From NCBI RefSeq assembly GCF_022965805.1, contig NW_027330830.1, positions 62,001-126,000 of the forward strand: a DNA stretch of 64,000 bases, written 5' to 3'. Of the stretch, positions 14,201-24,725 are shown piece by piece. Source of the stretch: Primulina eburnea. Its lineage: Eukaryota > Streptophyta > Magnoliopsida > Lamiales > Gesneriaceae. The notes under the pieces are model-generated. The model was not told the DNA's origin, ran no database searches, and saw only the letters and a program-made list of their open reading frames with translations. Each line of letters opens with the position of its first letter. The first letter of the stretch is position 1. The position numbers were made by a program, and so were the translations under genes.

Positions 14201-15410
14201 ACATTGCAGATTTGTTCTTTAGAGAAGTCGTTAGGTTGCATGGCATGCCTAGGACTATTGTTTCTGGTCGCGATGTTAAATTCTTTAGTTACTATTGGAA
14301 GACTTTATGGGCTAAACTTGGCACAAAATTGTTGTTTTCTACTACTTGTCATCCTCAAACGGATGGACAAACTGAAGTTGTCAATAGAACTTTGGGAACA
14401 CTTTTGCGTGCTATTCTTAAAAAGAACTTGGATTGACATTTCTATGGACTTTATTTTGGGGTTGCCTAGGACTAAGAAGGGGAGGGATTCTATTTTTGTT
14501 GTTGTGGATAGATTCTCTAAGATGGCACATTTTATAGCTTGTCATAAAACCGATGATGCTTCAAACATTGCGGATTTGTTCTTTAGAGAAGTCGTTAGGT
14601 TGCATGGCATGCCTAGGACTATTGTTTCTGGTCGCGATGTTAAATTCTTTAGTTACTTTTGGAAGACTTTATGGGCTAAACTTGGCACAAAATTGTTGTT
14701 TTCTACTACTTGTCATCCTCAAACGGATGGACAAACTGAAGTTGTCAATAGAACTTTGGGAACACTTTTGCGTGCTATTCTTAAAAAGAACTTGGATTGA
14801 CATTTCTATGGACTTTATTTTGGGGTCGCCTAGGACTAAGAAGGGGAGGGATTCTATTTTTGTTGTTGTGGATAGATTCTCTAAGATGACACATTTTATA
14901 GCTTGTCATAAAACCGATGATGCTTCAAACATTGCGGATTTGTTCTTTAGAGAAGTCGTTAGGTTGCATGGAGTGCCTAGGACTATTGTTTCTGGTCGCG
15001 ATGTTAAATTCTTGAGTTACTTTTGGAAGACTTTATGGGCTAAACTTGGCACAAAATTGTTGTTTTCTACTACTTGTCATCCTCAAACGGATGGACAAAC
15101 TGAAGTTGTCAATAGAACTTTGGGAACACATTTTGCGTGCTATTCTTAAAAAGAACTTGGATTGACATTTCTATGGACTTTATTTTGGGGTTGCCTAGGA
15201 CTAAGAAGGGGAGGGATTCTATTTTTGTTGTTGTGGATAGATTCTCTAAGATGGCACATTTTATAGCTTGTCATAAAACCGATGATGCTTCAAACATTGC
15301 GGATTTGTTCTTTAGAGAAGTCGTTAGGTTGCATGGAGTGCCTAGGACTATTGTTTCTGGTCGCGATGTTAAATTCTTGAGTTACTTTTGGAAGACTTTA
15401 TGGGCTAAAC
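5221..15410 (+). repeat. Higher-order repeat of four monomers (about 1456 bp) within the satellite
   Basis: Diagnostic variants recur every four monomers. Type A has 'cctaagaca(a)agaagg' and usually 'tttagttactattgg' (FFSYYW). Type B has 'ttgcctagg' with 'catgcctagg'. Type C has 'tcgcctaggac' with 'gagtgcctagg'. Type D has 'ttgcctagg' with 'gagtgcctagg', and often ends in the stop 'aaacttaagttg'. A monomers start at about 7404, 8860, 10316, 11772 and 13226, steps of 1456, 1456, 1456 and 1454 bp. Two six-monomer blocks (5221-7404 and 13226-15411, about 2184 bp) bracket the four-mers and have the order A B A' B C D. This was read by eye from shared variants; a full monomer alignment would refine the boundaries. 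Confidence 0.8.
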
Positions 15411-15529
15411 TTGGCACAAAATTGTTGTTTTCTACTACTTGTCATCCTCAAACGGATGGACAAACTTAAGTTGTCAATAGAACTTTGGGAACACCTTTGC
15501 GTGCTATTCTTAAAAAGAACTTCGATTGA

Positions 15530-16980
15530 CATTTCTATGAACTTTATTTTGGGGTCGCCTAAGAAAAGAAGGGGAGGGATTCTATTTTTGTTGTTGTGGA
15601 TAGATTCTCTAAGATGGCACATTTTATAGCTTGTCATAAAACCGATGATGCTTCAAACATTGCAGATTTGTTATTTAGAGAAGTCGTTAGGTTGCATGGC
15701 ATGCCTATGACTATTGTTTCTGGTCGCGATGTTAAATTCTTTAGTTACTATTGGAAGACTTTATGGGCTAAACTTGGCACAAAATTGTTGTTTTCTACTA
15801 CTTGTCATCCTCAAACGGATGGACAAACTGAAGTTGTCAATAGAACTTTGGGAACACTTTTGCGTGCTATTCTTAAAAGAACTTGGATTGACATTTCTAT
15901 GGACTTTATTTCGGGGTTGCCTAGGACTAAGAAGGGGAGGGATTCTATTTTTGTTGTTGTGGATAGATTCTCTAAGATGGCACATTTTATAGCTTGTCAG
16001 TAAAACCGATGATGCTTCATACAATGCGGATTTGTTCTTTAGAGAAGTCGTTAGGTTGCATGGCATGCCTAGGACTATTGTTTCTGGTCGCGATGTTAAA
16101 TTCTTTAGTTACTTTTGGAAGACTTTATGGGCTAAACTTGGCAAAAAATTGTTGTTTTCTACTACTTGTCATCCTCAAACGGATGGACAAACTGAAGTTG
16201 TCAATAAAACTTTGGGAACACTTTTGCGTGCTATTCTTAAAAAGAACTTGGATTGACATTTCTATGGACTTTATTTTGGGGTCGCCTAGGACTAAGAAGG
16301 GGAGGGATTCTATTTTTGTTGTTGTGGGTAGATTCTCTAAGATGGCACATTTTATAGCTTGTCATAAAACCGATGATGCTTCAAACATGGCGGATTTGTT
16401 CTTTAGAGAAGTCGTTAGGTTGCATGGAGTGCCTAGGACTGTTGTTTCTGGTCGCGATGTTAAATTCTTGAGTTACTTTTGGAAGACTTTATGGGCTAAA
16501 CTTGGCACAAAATTGTTGTTTTCTACTACTTGTCATCCTCAAACGGATAGACAAACTGAAGTTGTCAATAAAACTTTGGGAACACATTTCTGTGCTATTC
16601 TTAAAAAGAACTTGGATTGACATTTCTATGGACTTTATTTTGGGGTGGCCTAGGACTAAGAAGGGGAGGGATTCTATTTTTGTTGTTGTGGATAGATTCT
16701 CTAAGATGGCACATTTTATAGCTTGTCATAAAACCGATGATGCTTCAAACATGCGGATTTGTTCTTTAGAAAAGTCGTTAGGTTGCATGGAGTGCCTAGG
16801 ACTATTGTTTCTGGTCGCGATGTTAAATTCTTGAGTTACTTTTGGAAGACTTTATGGGCTAAACTTGGCACAAAATTGTTGTTTTCTACTACTTGTCATC
16901 CTCAAACGGATGGACAAACTTAAGTTGTCAATAGAACTTTGGGAACACTTTTGCGTGCTATTCTTAAAAAGAACTTGGAT
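15530..16980 (+). repeat. Segment duplicated about 14 kb away within the satellite (partner about 1670-3520)
   Basis: Rare variants appear in the same order in both places: 'cttcatacaatgcgg' (1790 and 16016), 'gttgtgggta(a/g)attc' (2098 and 16322), 'ggactgttgtttctgg' (2214 and 16437), 'aacacatttctgtgc' (3119 and 16582), 'aacatgcggatttg' with a shared deletion (3285 and 16749), and the 'cctaagaaaagaagg' monomer (3549 and 15559). The right copy lacks the CACTA element, so it gives a paralogous empty site near 16525. Confidence 0.75.
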
Positions 16981-17139
16981 TGTAATGCCCAAGAATTATA
17001 GAATTGATAAACCAAGATTGTTAATCTTCGTTAATGTAAGACTCGAAAGATATGAGAATGCATGACATGCAATGAGGGAAGAAATATTTGAGAAACCAGA
17101 TGTTGCATGGTCAGAAAACTAGAATTTAGAAGTTGCACA

Positions 17140-17365
17140 ACCGCACCCGCGGTGCTAGCACGACCGCACCCGAGGTGCATGTGCAGAAAATGAAGTACAA
17201 ATCCCGTAGACACACCGCACCCGCGGTATTAGACGGAGCGCACCTGCGCTGATGACACCGCACCCGCGGTCTTGCATGAAGCGCACCCGCGGTCTGAGCT
17301 GCCGAGAGAATGGCTAGGATCACCGCTTGAGCGCACCCGCGCTCCTTACACTCACCGCACCCGCG
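17140..17365 (+). promoter_or_regulatory. GC-rich palindromic motif cluster in the element 3 LTR (putative U3)
   Basis: Copies of ACCGCACCCGCGGT and close variants (CGCACCCGCGGT, GCGCACCCGCGCT) are separated by 10-30 bp of unrelated sequence. The motif core CCGCGG is palindromic. The cluster lies about 160-385 bp into the LTR and ends about 50 bp before a TATATATA box. Its role is inferred: a promoter-proximal element array. Confidence 0.6.
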
Positions 17366-17407
17366 GTCATGCGTGTTGCATGAAAAATGATGCCACGTTT
17401 CATGAAG

Positions 17408-17425
17408 TGCATGCAGTATATATAC
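17408..17425 (+). promoter_or_regulatory. Putative TATA box with adjoining TGCATGCA, element 3 LTR
   Basis: TGCATGCA (17408-17415) is followed by GTATATATAC. The same arrangement, CATGCA-like then TATATATA, occurs downstream of the GC cluster in the LTRs of elements 2 and 4 in their own orientation, which supports a core promoter. Confidence 0.5.
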
Positions 17426-17901
17426 AGAGGAATGACACGTTTTACCTCAGAATTTCAGAAAAGGAGGTCGAGATTTCGATAGAAAATCCTTACGCCTTTT
17501 TTGATTGGCGATTGTGGAAGGACCGTTCATCAGAATTCGAATTTGAACGTAGTACCGTACTCCTCTCGACTCGAGCTACACAAGGACGTAAGTTTTATTA
17601 CGTTTTGAGATGTTTTGGAAATATGATGTTGTTAGAACTGTATATGTTTCAGATATGGTGTGTTTGCTACCGTAGGTATTGTATAATCGAAGTCAGATTT
17701 ACAAATAGACTGTTTATACAATTGTTATGATTTTCTGAAGATATTGATTTAGATTGAACACTAGATTGGTATTGTTCTTGATTCAAGAATGGAGAAATGA
17801 TTATTCGCATATGTTCTGAATAGATTATTCGGTATATTTGTGGAATCAGACTGAGGAAATTATACCATATGTCTGTGTTATGAATTAGATATGATATCAG
17901 C

Positions 17902-19443
17902 TGTGACACCCTGACCCGTTACAATTAAAATACAGCGGAATTTAAAATTTTCTTTCAAACGGAAGGAGTTTCAAAATGCATTTTATAAAAGTGTTTACAA
18001 AATAACAACATGATCATTCCAATGACATAACAAAATACAAAATATCATTAGTGTGATCATGTTACAAAATGGTACAAAATAATCATCCTTCCAATCTTCG
18101 TATGCATATGACCCCCATCCACAGTCAACGTCCCGGTCCGTCGCTCTTATCTGCATCACATGAAAATAACTGAAATGAGAATAAATCTCAGCAAGTGGAA
18201 CTCTTACATAGCAATGATACATAGTATACTCTGTAAAACATGGCTTTTAAATCATAAATACCATCGACTCTGAAACATGAATAACGTAGCAATAACTGTA
18301 GCAATAGCAATAGCAATAGATAGCAATACGATGGTATTTCTCTTTTCTATGGTTGGATTGATATCAATAGTATCTGTGACTGTGGTTGCCAATATCCCAT
18401 CGATATAAATCGATAACTGTGAGGGGATAAAAGCCTATGGTCGATGATCATCTAATTGCATGCAATGCTCTGACTATGATTAATCAATCCAATAAAACAT
18501 TTGAATTCTCAATAACATTTAAAGCCGTCGTTTCGCAATCTCATAATATCTCTTGTATTCCCTTTTTAACAATAGTGAGACATCAATGCCTCCAATAGAT
18601 AATCAATGAAATCAATACATAACAATGGATCAATGGAAGGGAATAACACTTTGAAACCTTTAAAACACAATACATATAATATCATGTGAGCACAAGGGAT
18701 GAAATTCCACTTACAAACCAATAGAACACCTCCAACTATACTCTTGGTACACCACCTACAACAATAATCCATAAATAACACCAATATCAAGACTAAATCC
18801 AAGAGTCCATGCTAAATAATCCATAGAACCATCAAACATCAAATCCAAAATAACCCTTAACTCGAAACCTCATTAGAATCGCACCAAAAACTTACCTAAG
18901 CTTCCTTATACCACGGAGAACGATGATCTCAAGTCGGAAATCCAAATAACTCCAAGAAACAAAGATAGGAAGCAAAAGAAATGGATGAAAACCCTTGCCA
19001 ATGGAGGGAAATCTCGAATGGAAGGGAAAGAAATGGATAAGGTATGGCCAACAACTCCCAAAAAGTAGCTAAATATCTCGCCCATACTTACACCGCGGGT
19101 GCGGTCACTCAAGCACCGCGGGTGCGGTCTCACCGCGGGTGCGGTCCTTGCACTGCCGCGGGTGCGGTGATGCCACGACCCTCCAAATCCAAAATCATGA
19201 ATAGTACACCGCGGGGGCACTCCTCTAAGAGCGCGGGTGCACTCTACTCACGGCAATGAACAGTAACAAAACAACTAAAATCGATTCGAAACGCTGAAAC
19301 GAACAATCAACACCAACTAACACCTCAAATAAATAATAACCAATAATACTATAGCCCAAAACACAACTATAATCATCTAATCACATAACCCAATTAACAC
19401 AATAAAGCTTAAACCGTACCGTACACCGGGCTCGGCTATTACA
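17902..19443 (-). mobile_element. Element 1: 3' LTR
   Basis: 1542-bp uninterrupted copy of the element 1 LTR, and so the reference for interpreting its rearranged 5' partner. It begins TGTGACACCC and ends GGCTATTACA, and is followed at 19444 by a polypurine tract (read on the minus strand). It contains an 8-bp inverted repeat, ACTCTTGG (18740-18747) with CCAAGAGT (18799-18806), which marks the rearrangement points in the 5' LTR. Confidence 0.92.
19088..19235 (-). promoter_or_regulatory. GC-rich palindromic motif cluster in the element 1 3' LTR
   Basis: Four copies of ACCGCGGGTGCGGT or a near variant, plus two weaker ones. In element orientation the motif is ACCGCACCCGCGGT, the same 14-mer and direction as in element 3 and in the CRM-like LTRs, although those LTRs are otherwise unrelated. 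The cluster lies about 210-350 bp from the LTR start. No clear TATATATA follows here. Confidence 0.6.
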
Positions 19444-19457
19444 ATCTCCCCTCCTTA
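19444..19457 (-). other. Polypurine tract of element 1
   Basis: Plus strand 'atctcccctcctta', so purine-rich on the element strand (TAAGGAGGGGAGAT) and directly upstream of the 3' LTR. This is the expected plus-strand primer. Confidence 0.8.
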
Positions 19458-19483
19458 GAGGAATTTCGTCCTCGAAATTGACG

Positions 19484-20304
19484 TCACGGCACGAACAACT
19501 CAGGATACCTCTCTCTCATCTCAGTCTCTGGTTCCCACGTAGCCTCCTCAATCAAATGGTTCCTCCAAAGGACTTTAACGATGCCGATCTCTTTGTTCCT
19601 CAGAACTCTAACTGTGCGATCCAGAATCTGAATCGGAATCTCATGGTAAGTCAGACTCGGCGTCAAGTCCAATGGCTCATGGCGAAGAACATGGGAAGGA
19701 TCTGCAATATACTTCCTGAGCATCGATACGTGAAACACATTATGGACTCTGTCAAGATCGGGCGGTAGGGCTAATCTGTAGGCTCGGTCACCCACTCTGT
19801 CCAATATCTCGAATGGACCAATGAATCTAGGGCTCAACTTGCCCTTCTTGCCAAATCGCATCACACCCTTGAGAGGTGCTATCTTCAGAAAAACATGATC
19901 ACCAACCTCGAACTGCAAAGGTCTACGACGAACGTCTGCATAGCTCTTCTGTCTGGACTGAGCAGTCTTCATCCTCTCTCTGATAACTGCAACAACATCG
20001 GCAGTCTGTTGGACCAACTCGGGACCCAACATCTTCCTCTCTCCAACCTCATCCCAAAACAAAGGGGATCTGCACTTCCTGCCATAAAGTGCCTCATACG
20101 GTGCCATGCCAATCGTCGCCTGGTAGCTATTGTTGTACGTGAACTCCACAAGAGGCAACTTGGAATCCCAGCTACCAGAATAGTCAATAGTACAAGCTCT
20201 GAGCATATCCTCCAGAATCTGAATGACTCTCTCTGACTGACCGTCGCTCTGAGGATGATAAGCTGTACTGAAAGCTAATCGCGAACCATAAGCTCTATGC
20301 AAGA
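19484..20304 (-). pseudogene. pol: Element 1 integrase C-terminus and chromodomain-like tail (after frameshift)
   Basis: Continuation of the gag-pol frame after a 1-bp insertion near 20301. It starts around [10 protein letters not shown] and contains the catalytic-Glu region AYHPQSDGQSERVIQ, the integrase C-terminal region (KGKLSPRFIGPFEILDRVGD, then [10 protein letters not shown]), and ends with a chromodomain-like segment (VKVLWRNHLIEEATW...RYPELF). In chromoviruses this tail guides integration to heterochromatin. The frame itself has no further stop, so the single indel is the only visible lesion in pol. The apparent ATG at 20404 belongs to the wrong frame upstream of the shift. Confidence 0.88.
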
Positions 20305-23300
20305 CTCTTCCAAAACTCTGAGGTAAATCTAGGGTCACGATCAGACACGATCGACACAGGAACCCCATGAAGTCTAACAATCTCTGCAATGTAATCCTCG
20401 GCATACTGAGACATCGAATACGTCGTCTTGACTGGGAGAAAGTGCGCTGACTTGGTCAATCTATCAACAATAACCCAAATGGAATTGAAACCCTTCTGCG
20501 TCCTGGGTAAACCAGTCACGAAATCCATAGTGATATGCTCCCACTTCCACTGAGGAATCGGCAAAGAAAGCAATGTCCCAGCAGGTCTCTGGTGCTCAAT
20601 CTTTACCTGCTGACAAGTAAGGCACTGAGAAATGAACAAAGCAATATCTCTCTTCATACCTGGCCACCAGTAGAGTCGACGAAGATCCTGATACATCTTC
20701 GTACTGCCTGGATGAATCGAATAAGGTGCGGTATGAGCCTCTGTCAAGACATCTCTACGAATATCGTCGCCAGAAGGAACACAAATGCGGCCTCTGAAAG
20801 TTACCAAATCATCACCATTCAGACTAAACTCTGAATTCCCTCTAGCCTCGGCTCTAGCTCTCAACTCTGCCAACTGAACATCAGTCGACTGCTCTCTACG
20901 GATCCTGTCCGTCAAAGTAGATCGAATGACCAACGCTGAAAAGCGAGCAATGGTACCTGGAATCACCAGATCAATCTCCTCTCTAAGCAAATCCATCAAC
21001 AATGGCCTCTGAATCAAAGAACTCAATGAAGCACTCGACTTGCGGCTCAAAGCATCAGCCACCACGTTCGCCTTCCCTGGGTGATAACTGATCGTCACAT
21101 CGTAATCCTTGACAAGCTCTAACCACCTCCTCTGTCGCATATTGAGCTCTTTCTGCGAGAACAGATACTTCAAACTCTTGTGGTCTGTGAAGATCTCACA
21201 CTTTTCGCCATACAGATAATGTCTCCAAATCTTAAGGGCGAAAACCACAGCTGCAAGCTCCAAATCGTGCGTCGGATAATTCTTCTCATAATCCTTCAAC
21301 TGGCGAGACGCATAGGCAATGACCTTACCTCGCTGCATCAACACTGCACCAAGGCCTCTCTTCGACGCATCGGTATAGACCACAAAATCCTCTGAACCAC
21401 TGGGCAAAGAAAGAACAGGAGCTGTCGTCAATCTGTCCTTCAACTCCTGAAATGCACTCTGGCAATCGATAGACCACTCGAACTTCACAGTCTTCCTCGT
21501 CAGATTGGACAATGGCAGGGCAATCTTGGAGAAACCTGAAATGAAACGACGATAGTAACCCGCCAAACCGAGGAAACTGCGTACCTCAGAAACAGTGGTA
21601 GGAATAGGCCAACTCCGAATCGCCTCTATCTTCAACGGATCAACAGCAATGCCATCTCTCGAAACCACATGGCCTAGAAAAGAAATCTGATCCAGCCAAA
21701 ACTCACACTTCTTCAACTTGGCAAACAACCTCTTCTCTCGCAACAACTGAAGCACCACTCTGAGATGCTCTGCATGAAGCTCTCTGGATTTGGAATAGAT
21801 CAAGATATCGTCGATGAAAACAATGACGAAGCTATCCAGATAAGGCTTGAACACACGGTTCATCAGATCCATGAAGACTGAAGGGGCATTGGTCAAACCA
21901 AAAGACATGACAAGAAACTCATAGTGACCGTACCTGGTCCGGAAAGCTGTCTTAGGGATATCAGACTCCCTAACCTTCAACTGATAGTAGCCAGATCGAA
22001 GATCAATCTTCGAGAACACAGTAGCACCATGGAGCTGATCAAACAAATCATCTATCCGAGGCAACGGATACTTGTTCTTGACAGTTACTTTGTTAAGCTC
22101 CCTGTAGTCGATACACAGTCGCAAAGAACCATCCTTCTTCTTGACAAATAGAACCGGAGCTCCCCAAGGCGAAGAACTCGGACGAATAAAGCCCTTGTCT
22201 AAAAGATCCTGCAACTGAGTCTTCAACTCCTTCATCTCAGTAGGGGCCATCCGGTACGGAGCCTTAGAAATAGGAACCGTACCTGGAGCTAAATCAATCA
22301 CAAACTCAACATCTCTATCCGGCGGCAAACCCGGAACATCATCCTCAAACACATCAGCAAACTCCCTCACCACATCAATATCATCTACATTCAACTTAAT
22401 CAATCTATCAACATCCACAATAGAAGCAAGAAACCCATCGCAACCTCTACACAACAATCTCTCAGCCTCAAAGCAAGAAATAAAAGGGAGGACCAGCGAA
22501 GTACCTGTGCTGGCGAGCGCTCCTCCCTGGCCATCATCTGCAAAAGTCACCTTCTTAGCAACACAATCGATAACTGCACGGTAAGTCGAAAGCCAATCCA
22601 TGCCAAGAATAACATCGAAGGCAACCAAAGGGATAACTATCAAATCAGCGAATACAACTCGCTCCTCAATACGAACAGGGCACGCAAAGACAATTGATGT
22701 CGGGCACAAGACATCCCCCGAAGGTAAAACAACATTAAGCTGGAGGGGAAGAACAGAAGGAACTATACCCAAAGATCTCAAAAATAATTCAGACATAAAA
22801 GAATGAGTAGCACCAGTATCAATCAAAGTAGTAGCTACTCTGCCTGAAATCAAAATAGTACTAGAGATCAATGAAGAATCACGATTAATACCTTCCTTGG
22901 TCATCGCAAAGATACGACCCTGCACCTTCCCTTGGCTATCTCCCCTCGGGCAATTCCTGGCAACGTGGCCCGCCGCGCCACAACGAAAACAAGTATGAGT
23001 GCCCAATCTGCACTCTCCTCGATGATGCTTACCACACTTTGGACACAGTGGCTTCTCGGGATCAAATGGAACTGGCGGTGGTCTAGAACTCGGCTCCATC
23101 TTGCCCTTGCCCTTGAAACGATCCCTGCCCCTCTGATTCGAACCCTGGCCTCTCTGAGCAATGGCCTGGTGTCTCTCCTGCCTCTCCCTGGCGATGTCCT
23201 TCTCATCTTGCTCGGCCAACAATGCTTTGGACACAATCTCCTTGAAAGTAACAGCTTTAGACATGTTGATATCACGACGAATCTCCGCTCTAAGGCCTCG

Positions 23301-23903
23301 AATGAAATGAGCGCCCTTGTCCTTGTCGTTCGAAGCAATATACGGAGCAAATAGGCAACCCTCCTCAAACTTCAGGATATACAGGCCAACATCCAAGCTC
23401 CCCTGTCGAAGTTCCAAGAACTCCGTAACCTTCCTCGCTCGAAGTGCGTCGGGGAAATACTTGTCGTAGAACAAGTCAGTGAACTCTGACCACTTCAGTG
23501 TCGCAACATCAACTCCAACCTTCGTCGCATTCCACCAAATGCGGGCAGCCTTAACCAACATGAAAATGGCACAACTAATCCTGTCTTTGTCCTCATACTG
23601 GAGATGATCGAAGATAGCTTCAAGCGCCTTGACCCACTCGACAGCAACTAGAGGATCGGTGCTACCTGCGAATTCCGGTGGATCCATTCTCTTAAAAGCA
23701 GAAAAGACGGCATCAGTGCCAACAGCCTGAGCAACTGGACCTCTCACTTGGCCTCGACCCTGTCCTGCTCCTTGCAATCGGAGCAACTGTTGAATCTGAT
23801 CGCTATGCACCTTAGCCTGCTCCTTAAGCAACTTGCCGAACTCGTCGACAACTCTCGAGGAAGAACTATCCTCACCCTCTGCCGCCTTACGCTTAGGAGG
23901 CAT
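20295..23903 (-). pseudogene. gag-pol: Element 1 gag-pol polyprotein, Tekay-like (1202 codons, frameshifted in integrase)
   Basis: Starts [10 protein letters not shown], about 120 bp after the primer-binding site. Domains by approximate residue: Gag to about 300, with a CCHC knuckle [14 protein letters not shown] near 305; aspartic protease [10 protein letters not shown] near 360; RT with [10 protein letters not shown] near 697; RNase H starting [10 protein letters not shown] near 840, ending VVADALSRK; integrase HHCC zinc region near 1065-1100, first Asp in TMDFVTGLP near 1126, second in SDRDPRFTS near 1186. Translation then hits TAG after FWKSLA. An extra T in the run 'agtcttgcatag' (plus strand about 20301) explains it; without it the frame joins the downstream segment. 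Gag and Pol share one frame, usual for chromoviruses. Apart from that indel the copy looks recent. Confidence 0.92.
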
Positions 23904-24019
23904 ACTCTACAATTGCTCACAAGACACCAATCAATATATATAACAATGGATAGATGCAAGAAAACATACCCGGACAGTTGAAAGTAGACGAAGTCATATC
24001 CATTGGTCCGAAGAACACC

Positions 24020-24031
24020 GCTCTGATACCA
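24020..24031 (-). other. Primer-binding site of element 1 (initiator tRNA-Met)
   Basis: The minus strand reads TGGTATCAGAGC, 5 bp inside the 5' LTR, complementary to the 3' end of plant initiator tRNA-Met. Confidence 0.88.
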
Positions 24032-24036
24032 CTAAA

Positions 24037-24725
24037 TGTGACACCCTGACCCGTTACAATTAAAATACAGCGGAATTTAAAATTTTCTTTCAAACGGAAG
24101 GAGTTTCAAAATGCATTTTATAAAAGTGTTTACAAAATAACAACATGATCATTCCAATGACATAACAAAATACAAAATATCATTAGTGTGATCATGTTAC
24201 AAAATGGTACAAAATAATCATCCTTCCAATCTTCGTATGCATATGACCCCCATCCACAGTCAACGTCCCGGTCCGTCGCTCTTATCTGCATCACATGAAA
24301 ATAACTGAAATGAGAATAAATCTCAGCAAGTGGAACTCTTACATAGCAATGATACATAGTATACTCTGTAAAACATGGCTTTTAAATCATAAATACCATC
24401 GACTCTGAAACATGAATAACGTAGCAATAACTGTAGCAATAGCAATAGCAATAGATAGCAATACGATGGTATTTCTCTTTTCTATGGTTGGATTGATATC
24501 AATAGTATCTGTGACTGTGGTTGCCAATATCCCATCGATATAAATCGATAACTGTGAGGGGATAAAAGCCTATGGTCGATGATCATCTAATTGCATGCAA
24601 TGCTCTGACTATGATTAATCAATCCAATAAAACATTTGAATTCTCAATAACATTTAAAGCCGTCGTTTCGCAATCTCATAATATCTCTTGTATTCCCTTT
24701 TTAACAATAGTGAGACATCAATGCC
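24037..24725 (-). mobile_element. Element 1: 5' LTR, segment adjoining the primer-binding site
   Basis: Virtually identical to 17902-18590 of the 3' LTR. It is interrupted after ATGCC by element 2 and resumes at 33356. Confidence 0.93.

Larger units (their letters stand above)
1..16980 (+). repeat. 364-bp satellite array derived from a CRM-like integrase domain (left block)
   Basis: Tandem head-to-tail array, about 44-45 monomers after subtracting the CACTA insertion, open at the left window edge. The period is 364 bp: the same start recurs at 5949, 6313, 6677 and onward. Each monomer translates as the integrase core: DISMDF with the first catalytic Asp, [21 protein letters not shown](D/G)RDVKF, and [18 protein letters not shown] with the catalytic Glu. 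It is colinear with 50613-50976 of the intact CRM-like element, also 364 bp. Because 364 is not a multiple of 3, each monomer ends in a TGA right after KKNLD and the frame shifts, so the array cannot encode a long protein. I read it as satellite DNA, not genes. Monomers at the left edge are more diverged than those at about 5-15 kb, as expected for an array edge. Very confident in the repeat; the centromeric role is inferred. Confidence 0.97.
16981..17901 (+). mobile_element. Element 3: 5' LTR, first part (plus strand), split by element 1
   Basis: The satellite stops at 'aagaacttggat' and an LTR starts with TGTAATGCCC. Its continuation is at 35133-36361, after element 1, and ends in CCCACA just before a tRNA-Met primer-binding site. 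Summed length is about 2150 bp, close to the 2184-bp LTR of element 4, with which it shares recognisable sequence; both belong to one family. The last 5 bp (TCAGC) are the target duplicated by element 1. No matching target duplication is seen at the far end of the composite, because its other end is an inverted relative (element 4). Confidence 0.82.

Noticed and set aside
89..16834. Dozens of 60-280 codon frames with integrase similarity
   Set aside because: They are overlapping readings of a tandem satellite whose unit is not a multiple of 3; no promoter, no full domain, and a lost catalytic Asp in most. Treated as repeat, not as genes.
17272..17730. 152-codon frame MHEAHPRSELPREW...
   Set aside because: Lies across the GC-motif cluster and TATA region of an LTR; the HPRS/TRG repeats are a by-product of the GC motif.
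18906..19259. Opposed frames of 104 and 71 codons repeated at 34590-34943
   Set aside because: Both copies are the two LTRs of element 1 and their peptide repeats come from the GC motif; no independent gene evidence.
24130..24357. 75-codon frame MYHCYVRVPLAEIYSHF repeated at 17995 and 34089
   Set aside because: It occurs in each copy of the element 1 LTR, including the inverted segment; LTR sequence, no recognisable domain.
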